From: Paenibacillus sp. W2I17
Lineage (GTDB): Bacteria; Bacillota; Bacilli; Paenibacillales; Paenibacillaceae
Direction of reading: 5' to 3'
NCBI RefSeq assembly: GCF_030815985.1
Contig: NZ_JAUSXM010000001.1
Span: 1,116,001-1,180,000, forward strand
DNA length: 64,000 bases
Shown: in pieces, positions 1 to 8,466 of the stretch
Layout of the letters: each line of letters starts with the position of its first letter
How positions within the stretch are numbered: the first letter of the stretch is position 1
The notes under the pieces: generated by a model
Told to the model about the DNA's origin: nothing
The model's database searches: none
Seen by the model: only the letters and a program-made list of their open reading frames with translations
Made by a program: the position numbers and the translations under genes

Positions 1-3000
1 ATAGATGGAGGTAGCCCCGCTTGGGCCTTCCAGAGGAAAGTCCGGTTCAAGTTGGCTAACGGCGAAGCCTTTATAGTAATAACCTGGATAACTGGAATAT
101 CGTCCAATAACCGCATTATGAGCAATATCCTGCAGCAGTTCATCCCCTGTATAAAGCGACAATCTCAGCATGAATGGAGCTTCCTGAGCATTCATCCGAT
201 AATAGCCGGTTGTACTTCCTGCTTCAAACGTCAATCCGCTTGGTGAAACAAGCCAACGCTCCGCTTGAACACCTCCGGCAATATCTTCTGGGAGCTTGAG
301 TCTAGGATATTGAAATTTACCACTTTCCGGCCAATGGAACGACTCCGCGTAATTATATGTCTCCGGCTGAGGAATCGTAACGTTACCTTCAGGAACTGGG
401 CGAGCAACAAACATGGTTGCATACCGTTTGGCTTCCTTATAGGCGGCATCCAAGTATTTGGGATCCTGCGTTTCCTCATATAGCTCCAAGATCTCCATCC
501 ACAGCTTGCTATAATAATAAATGAACTCATTTTTGCTCACATCGACAGATGCAGGCGTATCGATATGTTGCGTGATATAGCTGTCGGCTGCATCCTTCGC
601 AGCTTGCAAATACTGCGCATCTCCCGTCATCCGATACATCATCAGGGGCTGAATGACAGGCCCACGGTCTTTTTGATCCGGGTCACGCACAAGATACTCT
701 TCCTGTGCCAGCGCCCCAATACCTGCCGAAGTGCCCATCATCTGATTGACAGCGGTGACACTTGAAACATCAAACGGCAGGGTAGCCATTTTCCATAACG
801 AAGGCACGCCGTATACTTTCTTCTGCGTTGGCGACCAACCGATACCATTTCGCGATACACCATACTGGACGGACGGCAGTGCTCGCGTATCGTATAGTTG
901 GTCATCCCCCGTTAAATAGTAAGCCCCCAAAAGAACCGCATTCGAGCTTGTTCGGACGCTATCCTCGTTTTCGATATCAATGAAACCCTTGGCACGACTC
1001 CACCATCCGCTGGGGGATGGGACATAATTAACAGAATCGTCCCCTTGTGGCTCAACCTTAAGCAAATCGATCATATTAAACATCGCGTCAGTAAGCGATT
1101 GATCTGACACATTTTCCCGGTATGCCGAATAATCGTACTCATTGCGAAGTATATCCGCGTAGGACTCATACAGATTGCTTTTTTGAGCGATTAGCCCCAT
1201 ATGAAATTGATAAGTGCTTTCTGCGGTCATTTGCGAATAAGTCCCTAATTGAGGAGCGTAAAGGATGGGCTGCACACTGCCTTCGTTGTTGACCAGGCTC
1301 ATGCCAAGCCGTTGTTTCGTCACGCCTCCCGTCGGTTCAAATTCAACCGGAAGCTCTGCCGAAGGTACAAATACGCCATAGGTCAATGGATTTCCCGAAC
1401 CATCATTTTTCTCAACCAAGCTCATCGGAGCGCTCAGCTCTCTTAAACTTGTTGATTCCACCGTACCTACCATTTTGGCATGTGACCTGAATCCATTTAA
1501 CACTTCATTGATGCCCGAGACTGCCTCTGTTGTGAAGGACTGATATCCAATCACATAATTGCCGTCGCGGCGAGGGGTAAAGGCAAAAGAAACATCTGGT
1601 TTATCCCCTGCCATGGACCAGTTCACTTCAAAATCGTAATCACTGCCATGCGTAGAATCGGTTAATACCGCCGTCTGGCTGTCGGGAAAATGGACCCCGT
1701 CAAATGTAATCCAGCGTTTGTTCATCGTATCATAGTAATTGGTTCGGCTCCCCGCATTCCCGTCCAATAAAACCCATTGTTCCTCAAGTCTTTCTGATTC
1801 ATTATTGATTGGAACCCAGTTCCCTGTCTCCGTGTTTTTGTAATACATATCACGCACGATGGATTTGCCTCCATCCCATACTGCCTCATGGAAGGTTGCT
1901 TTGTAGTTCGCATTTTCGATGCTGCCTTTCTCTGTGTAACTAAGATTTGCTAAGGTACGGCTTCTTAGCGGGGGGAGCGGTGGTGCTTGTTGACGGATAT
2001 TCCCCTCGAACTTGATTGCATCAGCCCGCGTAATAATTGTACCCGTAGAAGGCTGCGTTCGAGTCAGCCTGACAAATTCGCTATCATCACCACTAAACTC
2101 ATACTCCCCCAGATCCACCCATCCAACCGATGGACCTGACGAAGGTCTAAGATCCATAAACTTAACATCCGTAATCCCGTTATGAACAATCTCAATCTTC
2201 ACATTACTATCTGCTTTATCCGCCCAATCCAGCTTATAGAACGATATTCTCGCCGTCCCTGCTTCCAAGCGTGGATTCCAGGTGATACTTCTATTTACGG
2301 CGTCTGTATATTTGGAACTGGAATTATTGTAACCCTTCACTCCCGCACTTGTGCTCCAATAAGGAGCGGAAAATCCGTTATTAGCGTTGCCGGAATCAAC
2401 CGTGACGACATGATCAATCGTGAGGCTTCCATCATCAATGATGATTGTCTTATGTGGCTCTTTCTGCCCTATATTCCCTTCGAACTTGACCGCATCAGCA
2501 CGTGTAAGGATTGTGTTTGTGGTGCCGGTAGAACGGGTCAATTGAACAAATTCTTCACCAACACCGGAAAAATAGTACTCTCCCAAATCAACCCATCCCG
2601 TTGGTGCGCCAGATGAGGGTCTCAGATCCATAAAGACTACATCCGTCGTTCCATTATGAACAATTTCGATTTTTACATTGCTATCAGCCTTATCCGCCCA
2701 ATCCAGCTTATAGAACGATATTTTCGCCGTTCCTGCTTCCAAGCGTGGATTCCATGTTATCGTTCTGCCTGCTGTACTCGTATATTTGGTGCTGGAAAGA
2801 TCATACCCCTTCACCCCTGTGCTTATAGTCCAATTTGGAGCCGCATATCCATTGTTCTCGTTACCCGCATCAGGTGTCACAACATCATTGATCTTGATAC
2901 TCCCGTCATCGATGATAATTGTCTGATAAGGTAAGGTCTCCGCATAAGCGGCCCTTATTCCGATCAGGATGGAAGGAACTACGATCGTCAACATGAAAAC

Positions 3001-3039
3001 GATGAAGAGAAACAGCTTCCTTTTGACCATACAATTCAC
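1..3039 (-). CDS. Secreted protein with two tandem golvesin/Xly-like domains (partial, runs off left edge)
   Basis: An open frame of 1013 codons has no stop before the window edge, so the C-terminus is missing. Residues 5-33 form a signal peptide ending AAYA. Two near-identical domains follow (about residues 39-180 and 197-340). Each starts TIIIDDGS, carries SWNPRLEAG-type and YKLDWADKADSNV motifs, and ends in ADAxKFEGNI. They resemble the golvesin/xanthan-lyase carbohydrate-binding-like fold. The rest, with many W/Y/H residues and helical segments, resembles secreted alpha/alpha-barrel glycan-active proteins, but I cannot name a family. GTG at 3039 is chosen because AAGGAG lies 5 nt upstream; ATG at 3030 would be 14 nt away. 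A cre-like site and a 40-bp element shared with the permease operon lie upstream. Probable role (inferred): extracellular binding or cleavage of the glycan imported by this locus. Confidence 0.75.
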   Translation of the reverse strand, partial: MNCMVKRKLFLFIVFMLTIVVPSILIGIRAAYAETLPYQTIIIDDGSIKINDVVTPDAGNENNGYAAPNWTISTGVKGYDLSSTKYTSTAGRTITWNPRLEAGTAKISFYKLDWADKADSNVKIEIVHNGTTDVVFMDLRPSSGAPTGWVDLGEYYFSGVGEEFVQLTRSTGTTNTILTRADAVKFEGNIGQKEPHKTIIIDDGSLTIDHVVTVDSGNANNGFSAPYWSTSAGVKGYNNSSSKYTDAVNRSITWNPRLEAGTARISFYKLDWADKADSNVKIEIVHNGITDVKFMDLRPSSGPSVGWVDLGEYEFSGDDSEFVRLTRTQPSTGTIITRADAIKFEGNIRQQAPPLPPLRSRTLANLSYTEKGSIENANYKATFHEAVWDGGKSIVRDMYYKNTETGNWVPINNESERLEEQWVLLDGNAGSRTNYYDTMNKRWITFDGVHFPDSQTAVLTDSTHGSDYDFEVNWSMAGDKPDVSFAFTPRRDGNYVIGYQSFTTEAVSGINEVLNGFRSHAKMVGTVESTSLRELSAPMSLVEKNDGSGNPLTYGVFVPSAELPVEFEPTGGVTKQRLGMSLVNNEGSVQPILYAPQLGTYSQMTAESTYQFHMGLIAQKSNLYESYADILRNEYDYSAYRENVSDQSLTDAMFNMIDLLKVEPQGDDSVNYVPSPSGWWSRAKGFIDIENEDSVRTSSNAVLLGAYYLTGDDQLYDTRALPSVQYGVSRNGIGWSPTQKKVYGVPSLWKMATLPFDVSSVTAVNQMMGTSAGIGALAQEEYLVRDPDQKDRGPVIQPLMMYRMTGDAQYLQAAKDAADSYITQHIDTPASVDVSKNEFIYYYSKLWMEILELYEETQDPKYLDAAYKEAKRYATMFVARPVPEGNVTIPQPETYNYAESFHWPESGKFQYPRLKLPEDIAGGVQAERWLVSPSGLTFEAGSTTGYYRMNAQEAPFMLRLSLYTGDELLQDIAHNAVIGRYSSYPGYYYKGFAVSQLEPDFPLEGPSGATSIY

Positions 3040-3054
3040 AGCCTCTCCTTATAA

Positions 3055-3068
3055 TGATAACGCTTCCA
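3055..3068 (-). promoter_or_regulatory. Candidate cre (CcpA) site
   Basis: On the minus strand the site reads TGGAAGCGTTATCA. This matches the Bacillus cre consensus TGWAANCGNTNWCA at 13 of 14 positions and sits just upstream of the Shine-Dalgarno site of the secreted protein gene. It suggests carbon catabolite control, by repression at or after transcription start. Confidence 0.5.
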
Positions 3069-3173
3069 AAAATGAGTTGCCTTTTGCTCAAATGATCGTA
3101 AAAAAGCACTTAACCTTCCCCTTCTGCCTAATCCCTCTCTGTCGTTTTTATCTTAGCATGTTACATCACGGTG

Positions 3174-3213
3174 AAATTTCTTTCATTTTAAGAATTTCTT
3201 ATACGATTTTAAG
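3174..3213 (-). promoter_or_regulatory. Shared 40-bp operator, copy 1
   Basis: Matches 13834-13873 at 34 of 40 bases. Both contain two AATTTCT half-sites on the plus strand in direct repeat, and both are followed in the minus direction by a -10-like hexamer (TAAGAT here) 17-18 nt later. This is the arrangement expected for activation by the AraC-type response regulator at 6856-8466. That regulator as the binding protein is inferred. Confidence 0.55.
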
Positions 3214-3274
3214 TAAAAAAAGAAACCTACATCCTAATTGATTGCTCAGTAGCAGTCAGATAGAATATAGGTTT
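3213..3274 (-). terminator. Terminator after the SGNH hydrolase gene
   Basis: Arms 3223-3236 and 3261-3274 pair over 14 bp, including two G-U pairs. In the minus direction they are followed by TTTCTTTTTTT. This ends the transcript of the oxidoreductase/hydrolase genes. It partly overlaps the 40-bp operator of the next gene. Confidence 0.7.
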
Positions 3275-3301
3275 TCCAAGTGTTCCAAGTGAACCCATCA
3301 A

Positions 3302-4510
3302 TTATAATGGCGGCTGCACCAATAACAACTTTCCAAGCTGAATGACCGTTTGATCATACCAAGCAGGATGCTGCCGAACATGTTCCATACTTCGTTCATT
3401 GCCACTAGCCTCAAACACGGCCGCTTTGTCAGTCTTCTCGTGATCGATTTCGAAGCAAACTGTATGTTTCCCATTTGGTAGCTCCGGCAAGAAAACATAT
3501 TGATTTCGATTATGATCGTTATAGGGTGTGAATCGATCAATAAGGACGGGTTCCTCTCCATCCACCGACACCTTCAATCGGCCAGAATCCGGCCCCCCGA
3601 TATCAAATAAGCCGATGTGGGTTCCCTCAAACTCCACTGTGATCGCCTCTCCGGGATCAACTGCTCGCCATAGACCGGGGAACAACCAATCATACTCACG
3701 CACTAAAGGAAAGTCATCAGAGGTCATGTAAGACCACCCTGCCGAAAAATGAGTAAGACGATCCAGTGGCAGCATGGTTGCATACTCCCAAGGATTGGCC
3801 GGGACCAAGGGGTCCTGCGGCAAGTGATGTTCGACTTTTCCCACTTGATCTCGAAGTTCGCTCATTTTCACGAACGACTGGGTAATTGTGTCCGTGTAAA
3901 TCTGGTGTCCTTCGGGAATCGTTGGATGGATCGAATCATGTGTAAAAATAACGGCACCGGGAATGGACACATCTGCACTTGAGGTGAAAATGAGCTTTCC
4001 ATCCAAAACCAATTGACTGACCGCCACGCCCAGATGAATGGAAGGAATGCCGTAATAGTCGGCGACTTCCTCTTGCATAAGAGCGCCCTTCTGGTATTCG
4101 CCGGATTGAAATGAGGTTAAATCCCGCTCCTTAACCGTATATACAAACAGGATATCGGTAAAACGGCTGCGCTTACGAATCTGTCGGACAATGCCTTCGA
4201 TCCGCGCTTTGGATTCAGGAACTCCGCCATCGTTGCCAACGAATTCAACAAATACGAGATCAGGCTGATGACGCAGCACATCTGTCTCCAAACGGGCGCA
4301 GCCGAGGTCAGATCCTGTCCCATCAATGCCTGCGTTCACAGCGCGGATATCGGCATGGGGATATTGCCCTCGCAGCCAATCTGCCGTCATGACCCTATAT
4401 CCTTTCGAACGTGTATTACTGCCGCCAAAATAGACGATTGTTACTGTTTCCCCATTTTCCAACTTTTGAATGACATTTGGCAGCCCTCTTCGTGGGAAAA
4501 ATTCCTTCAT
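3302..4510 (-). CDS. SGNH/GDSL-type hydrolase, cytoplasmic
   Basis: 402 aa. SGNH signatures are visible: GGSNT with Ser31, NAGIDGTG near 59-66, VEFVGND with Asn93, and DSIHP with Asp191 and His194. Such enzymes remove acetyl or other ester groups from sugars. The C-terminal 150 residues look like a beta-sandwich (GEAITVEFEGTHIGLFDIGG). No signal peptide is present, so it should act on imported oligosaccharides. The frame can start at a GTG overlapping the previous stop, but ATG at 4510 has AGGTG 8 nt upstream and begins MKEFFPRRG, so it is preferred. It lies 17 nt after the FAD oxidoreductase gene, and the two are surely co-transcribed. The exact substrate is unknown. Confidence 0.8.
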   Translation of the reverse strand: MKEFFPRRGLPNVIQKLENGETVTIVYFGGSNTRSKGYRVMTADWLRGQYPHADIRAVNAGIDGTGSDLGCARLETDVLRHQPDLVFVEFVGNDGGVPESKARIEGIVRQIRKRSRFTDILFVYTVKERDLTSFQSGEYQKGALMQEEVADYYGIPSIHLGVAVSQLVLDGKLIFTSSADVSIPGAVIFTHDSIHPTIPEGHQIYTDTITQSFVKMSELRDQVGKVEHHLPQDPLVPANPWEYATMLPLDRLTHFSAGWSYMTSDDFPLVREYDWLFPGLWRAVDPGEAITVEFEGTHIGLFDIGGPDSGRLKVSVDGEEPVLIDRFTPYNDHNRNQYVFLPELPNGKHTVCFEIDHEKTDKAAVFEASGNERSMEHVRQHPAWYDQTVIQLGKLLLVQPPL

Positions 4511-4527
4511 CGTGACTTCACCTGCTC

Positions 4528-6744
4528 TCACTTAGCGTTTTTAGGAGCAAAAAGTTTTACAGCAAACACTTCATAATATGGCGAACCATACGTTGCACAG
4601 AAATCAAACCGGATTTGGGTTACAGCTTGTGCATGCACCTGATGTTTGTTCAACGAAAGATAATTCCCACGGACTTTAATTTCACTCTCGGTTCCGTCTT
4701 CCAAAGTTAAAGTCACATCATAATCTTGAATCAACGACTCGATTGGATCGTCGAAATGCTCCAAATTCAGTTGTGAATTGAAAACAAGATGGATTTCATC
4801 CAGATTTTTGGGGCTAGCAAAACCAAATTCCAACCATTCCTGTCCTTCCGAACGTTCAGAAATCCAGCCGTTAGGCAGACCATAGGGTCTGGAGAAGCCG
4901 TTGACGACATTGGCGGGATTATACATATCCTGGGATGGTAGCAGATCCTTGAAACAAATGCTCTTATTAAGCTTCTTCAGTCTGGACGGCTCTTCCGGCT
5001 TGTAAAGGAAGCTCACCGCTCCTGTCAATTTCTCTTCATTGCTGTGTACAGTGAGGTCCGCCGTACCTTCCAATACGATGTAGATTTTGTCGTCTGCTGG
5101 CTTCTTGCAGCTGAGGTCCAGTGTAATCCAGTCATCGTGACCCGCTGAAATCACCAAGTTGTAGCCTTTCAGCTCGCTGGTGGGAATATAGTTTTCCTTC
5201 CGATCCCCGCCAAACAGCTTCACTTGCAACGTTTCCGAATGCTCGGATCTATTTTTAAATTTGATCTGCACACTTTCAACCAGAGATGTCTTAATCGGCA
5301 AGACCAAACATAACGCTTTCTCCAAGGAGACCTCTTCGGTTGAGTAAAGTTGTTCATAGCTTCGCTGAGAGGAGGCACGAATCGTTAATCCGTCTGTGAA
5401 ATAAGGATCTAACGGCTCTTGAAGCCCTACAATCGTTTGCCCGTCTCGAAGCAGCTGCGCCTGAAGTTCACCCATATGCGCTTTAACGATGTCCGCAGGG
5501 TCTGTATCATATTTTACGCATAACGCAGCAGCCGTTCCTACCGCCTGCCCCATACAACCACAAGTTGCCATAACCCTTGTAGACCCAAAAGCTACATGGG
5601 TAGCGCTTATATTGCGGCCAGCGAACATGAGATTAGGAATATTACGTGAAAATAAGCTGCGAAAAGGGATATTGTATAATCCCGGCACAAAATTCCACGC
5701 TGTAGCCGGTCCGTCATCGTAGATGCCTTTATTTGCATGCAGATCCATATACCAGCCTCCGACAGATACAGCATCTTCGAAATGAGGCTTTGTTGTAAGA
5801 TCGTTCTGAGACAGCATGTGCTCCCCAATAAACCGCCTCGACTCCCGTTTTCCCGGAATCGGGCATACATAATCCAGGATGAGATTGTCTACATCATCAA
5901 ACTCACCGCTATTTTTGATGTAATCCCAGATCCCGTACACCAATTTCCGCAGTTCCAAGGCGATGTCTTCATTATTCTTGATAATATCCATATGTCCGCC
6001 GTATTCCAGCCACCACAATCCGCCAAGCCCGTTGATTTTCCTTGGAAAAGACCGATGGTTTAATCCTTTTCTGATACTATCAAAAAACTCCAGCTTCGTA
6101 ATATCATACGCAAAGCCTGGCCTTTTGTAAGGAACGGCATAGTTTACGTCACGGGCTTGAAACAGAATCGTATCACCCATGGTGTAATGATCCGCCACTT
6201 CTGGAGCGAGCTCCTCCTGGTATTCATGCTTCGCCTCTCTTCCCCATCGGAAGTGAGCACCTGCTTGATATCCAACAATTCCATCGCCGGAGCAATCAAT
6301 GTAGGTTGGGCTTTCAAAACGAAATTTTCTTTCGGAAGCCAATTGAAGGCCCTCCACCCACTTGATTCTGCCGTTTTCCATGCCTGTTTCATGCACACAT
6401 GTATTCAGGAATAGAGAAATGTTGGGCTCATCATAAACCATGTCCAATAACACCGTATCCGAAAGTGAAAGCATAAGTTTTTTGTTGTATAACGGGTTGT
6501 AATGAAAGATCTTCAGTTTGAGTTCTTCCACCAACCCGCCTTCGCGAGCATAATAGGATGGACTGTTTCCGAGATATGCCGACCCGTTGATATGAACTCT
6601 GACCTCGCTGCTCGCATTTCCCCCAAGAACCGGCCGATCATTGATAAGTGAAACCTGCAGCCCTTGGCGTGCGGCAGCAACGGCAGCACATATCCCGGCA
6701 ATTCCTCCGCCTATGACGGTTACATCTGCTTTCATAAGCTCCAT
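4528..6744 (-). CDS. FAD-dependent oxidoreductase with C-terminal discoidin-like domain
   Basis: 738 aa, no signal peptide. The N-terminus has a Rossmann FAD-binding motif (VIGGGIAGICAA, residues about 10-21) followed by VLGGNASSEV. A second FAD motif, NLMFAGRNISATHVAFGSTRVM, sits in the middle. This pattern is typical of the FAD_oxidored (PF12831-like) proteins often found in glycan loci. The last about 150 residues (NVVNGFSRPYGLPNGW onward) look like a galactose-binding/discoidin beta-sandwich. ATG at 6744 has GGAGG 8 nt upstream. It is co-transcribed with the downstream SGNH hydrolase. Oxidation of a sugar or cyclitol derived from the imported substrate is an inference; the reaction is unknown. 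Confidence 0.8.
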   Translation of the reverse strand: MELMKADVTVIGGGIAGICAAVAAARQGLQVSLINDRPVLGGNASSEVRVHINGSAYLGNSPSYYAREGGLVEELKLKIFHYNPLYNKKLMLSLSDTVLLDMVYDEPNISLFLNTCVHETGMENGRIKWVEGLQLASERKFRFESPTYIDCSGDGIVGYQAGAHFRWGREAKHEYQEELAPEVADHYTMGDTILFQARDVNYAVPYKRPGFAYDITKLEFFDSIRKGLNHRSFPRKINGLGGLWWLEYGGHMDIIKNNEDIALELRKLVYGIWDYIKNSGEFDDVDNLILDYVCPIPGKRESRRFIGEHMLSQNDLTTKPHFEDAVSVGGWYMDLHANKGIYDDGPATAWNFVPGLYNIPFRSLFSRNIPNLMFAGRNISATHVAFGSTRVMATCGCMGQAVGTAAALCVKYDTDPADIVKAHMGELQAQLLRDGQTIVGLQEPLDPYFTDGLTIRASSQRSYEQLYSTEEVSLEKALCLVLPIKTSLVESVQIKFKNRSEHSETLQVKLFGGDRKENYIPTSELKGYNLVISAGHDDWITLDLSCKKPADDKIYIVLEGTADLTVHSNEEKLTGAVSFLYKPEEPSRLKKLNKSICFKDLLPSQDMYNPANVVNGFSRPYGLPNGWISERSEGQEWLEFGFASPKNLDEIHLVFNSQLNLEHFDDPIESLIQDYDVTLTLEDGTESEIKVRGNYLSLNKHQVHAQAVTQIRFDFCATYGSPYYEVFAVKLFAPKNAK

Positions 6745-6855
6745 TTTGATAACCTCCATGATTAGATGCTCCTATCATGGTAATGGTTTTGGCCCCTTTT
6801 TTTTTACAGGATTTCGCGAAAAAATCATACATTTTTTGCATCCTTATTAGGATTT

Positions 6856-8466
6856 CTACCGTGTCATTTTTATCCGATATTGCTTAGGTGTATCCCCCGT
6901 ATATTCTTTGAAAAGTTTGCAAAAGTACCCTTCATTGACGATACCTACTTCCTCGCACAATTCCAATAATGAATAATCCCGAACGTTTAACAACTCGAGG
7001 GCGAGATGGATTTTTTTACGGTTGATGTAGCTGATCACGCCTTCGTTCATTGTTTTTTTGAATAAGCTGCTAAAATACGATGGTGCTAAATTCACTTCCT
7101 CGGCAATTGCCTCCAACGTTAAACGTTGTTTCAGGTTTGTCTCTATATAATGCATTGCACTCATAATTTCTGCACGATGTAATAGTTGGCCCGCGTGCAC
7201 GTATTCGAATGTGAAGTCGCCAATATAGGCGAGCTGCTCCTGAAAAGCCATAAATTCCATGGGGAAGTCTGGAACTTCCGTGGCCATCTTATTCCCCGAT
7301 TTAAATTTCACGGTAATGTCTCTGTACAAGTCTCTAATCATTGGCACCATGATGGACTTGTGGATTTTATGGTCCGTAGCAAATTGCGACAGATCGGCAA
7401 GTGCATTATCCAGCTCTTCCTTGGAAATCTTTCGTTTCAGCCGTATAAGAAAATCAACAAGCTTCTGCTGAAAGTCTACTTTTTTGTCATTATGGTATTG
7501 GAACCGATGCATCGGTGTTTTCACGACTTTTTCGGTATGATAATAGAAATCCTCACTCACATTTTTAGCTTCCGTGTACGCCTGTTTGATCGATTCCCAA
7601 CCTCGATGTGGACTTCCAAAAGCGACAGACACCCTTTTATTCAAATATTGATGCAAATGAGAGATGATCTGCCCTCCCAAGGATAGGCAAGCATATTCCG
7701 TTTCCATATCACTACGGTTATTTTCCCAAGATAGAAAACCAATAAAACGATTATCGGACAGATCCGCAGCTACCCCACTGCTACCATTCATCACTGTTTC
7801 TTCGATGATATTTGTTATCGCATACTTCAAGATGTTTTGATCTGCGGCCGCGTATTCGTTTCGGAAACTTTCATACGTATTCATTTCAACGATGAAGCAG
7901 CAATAGTTGGATTGAAAGAAATGAAACTGCATGCGATTGGCAAAATCCGATGCCCGATGAGAAGGAATTTCACCTCGGATCAATTCGTTAAAAAATTGCT
8001 TACGGACTCTATATTTATTTTCAAGCACAGATACGTTTAACGAGTGAAATTCCGCTTCTTTTTTCTCAAACTCATTTAAAATTCCGGCTGCCTTATCCAA
8101 CGCTCGATTCAAATCGGCTTCCCTCAGCGGAACCTTTACAATGTACTCCAATACGTTGGCTTGAATCGCTCGTTGAGCGTATTCAAAAGATGAATAGGCG
8201 GTCAGAAGTATGTATTGGGTATGGGGGAGCTCCGCCTTGAGCTGCTCAATCATGGAGATGCCATCCATACGCGGCATTACGATATCGGATATGACGATAT
8301 CCGGTTTAAGTTTTATGATCTCCTCGATCCCATTCAGCCCATTATTGGCTTTGCCCACCAGAACAAATCGTCTATCCCTATGAGAGAGTTCATTAAAAAA
8401 CAATTCCAATCGTTGAATGATCAGGTCTTCATCGTCAACAATGAAGCAGGTATAGTCTCTCCCCAT
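6856..8466 (-). CDS. YesN-type response regulator with AraC output domain
   Basis: 536 aa. The receiver domain (1-125) has acidic residues in FIVDDED, the phospho-acceptor Asp in VISDIVMPRMDG and the conserved Lys in IVKVPL. A long middle region follows. The C-terminal 100 residues form two AraC helix-turn-helix units (LEAIAEEVNLAPSYFSSLF and LLELCEEVGIVNEGYFCKLF). It pairs with the sensor kinase gene immediately upstream, whose stop codon overlaps this start by one base (TAATG), so translation is coupled. Proteins of this group activate sugar transporter and glycosidase genes. It is the likely reader of the 40-bp elements at 3174 and 13834. Confidence 0.93.
   Translation of the reverse strand: MGRDYTCFIVDDEDLIIQRLELFFNELSHRDRRFVLVGKANNGLNGIEEIIKLKPDIVISDIVMPRMDGISMIEQLKAELPHTQYILLTAYSSFEYAQRAIQANVLEYIVKVPLREADLNRALDKAAGILNEFEKKEAEFHSLNVSVLENKYRVRKQFFNELIRGEIPSHRASDFANRMQFHFFQSNYCCFIVEMNTYESFRNEYAAADQNILKYAITNIIEETVMNGSSGVAADLSDNRFIGFLSWENNRSDMETEYACLSLGGQIISHLHQYLNKRVSVAFGSPHRGWESIKQAYTEAKNVSEDFYYHTEKVVKTPMHRFQYHNDKKVDFQQKLVDFLIRLKRKISKEELDNALADLSQFATDHKIHKSIMVPMIRDLYRDITVKFKSGNKMATEVPDFPMEFMAFQEQLAYIGDFTFEYVHAGQLLHRAEIMSAMHYIETNLKQRLTLEAIAEEVNLAPSYFSSLFKKTMNEGVISYINRKKIHLALELLNVRDYSLLELCEEVGIVNEGYFCKLFKEYTGDTPKQYRIKMTR

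Noticed and set aside
1..60. GAGGAAAGTCC resembling the conserved core of bacterial RNase P RNA
   Set aside because: The bases lie in the open minus-strand frame of the secreted protein gene, encode a plausible peptide, and the rest of the RNase P RNA is absent.
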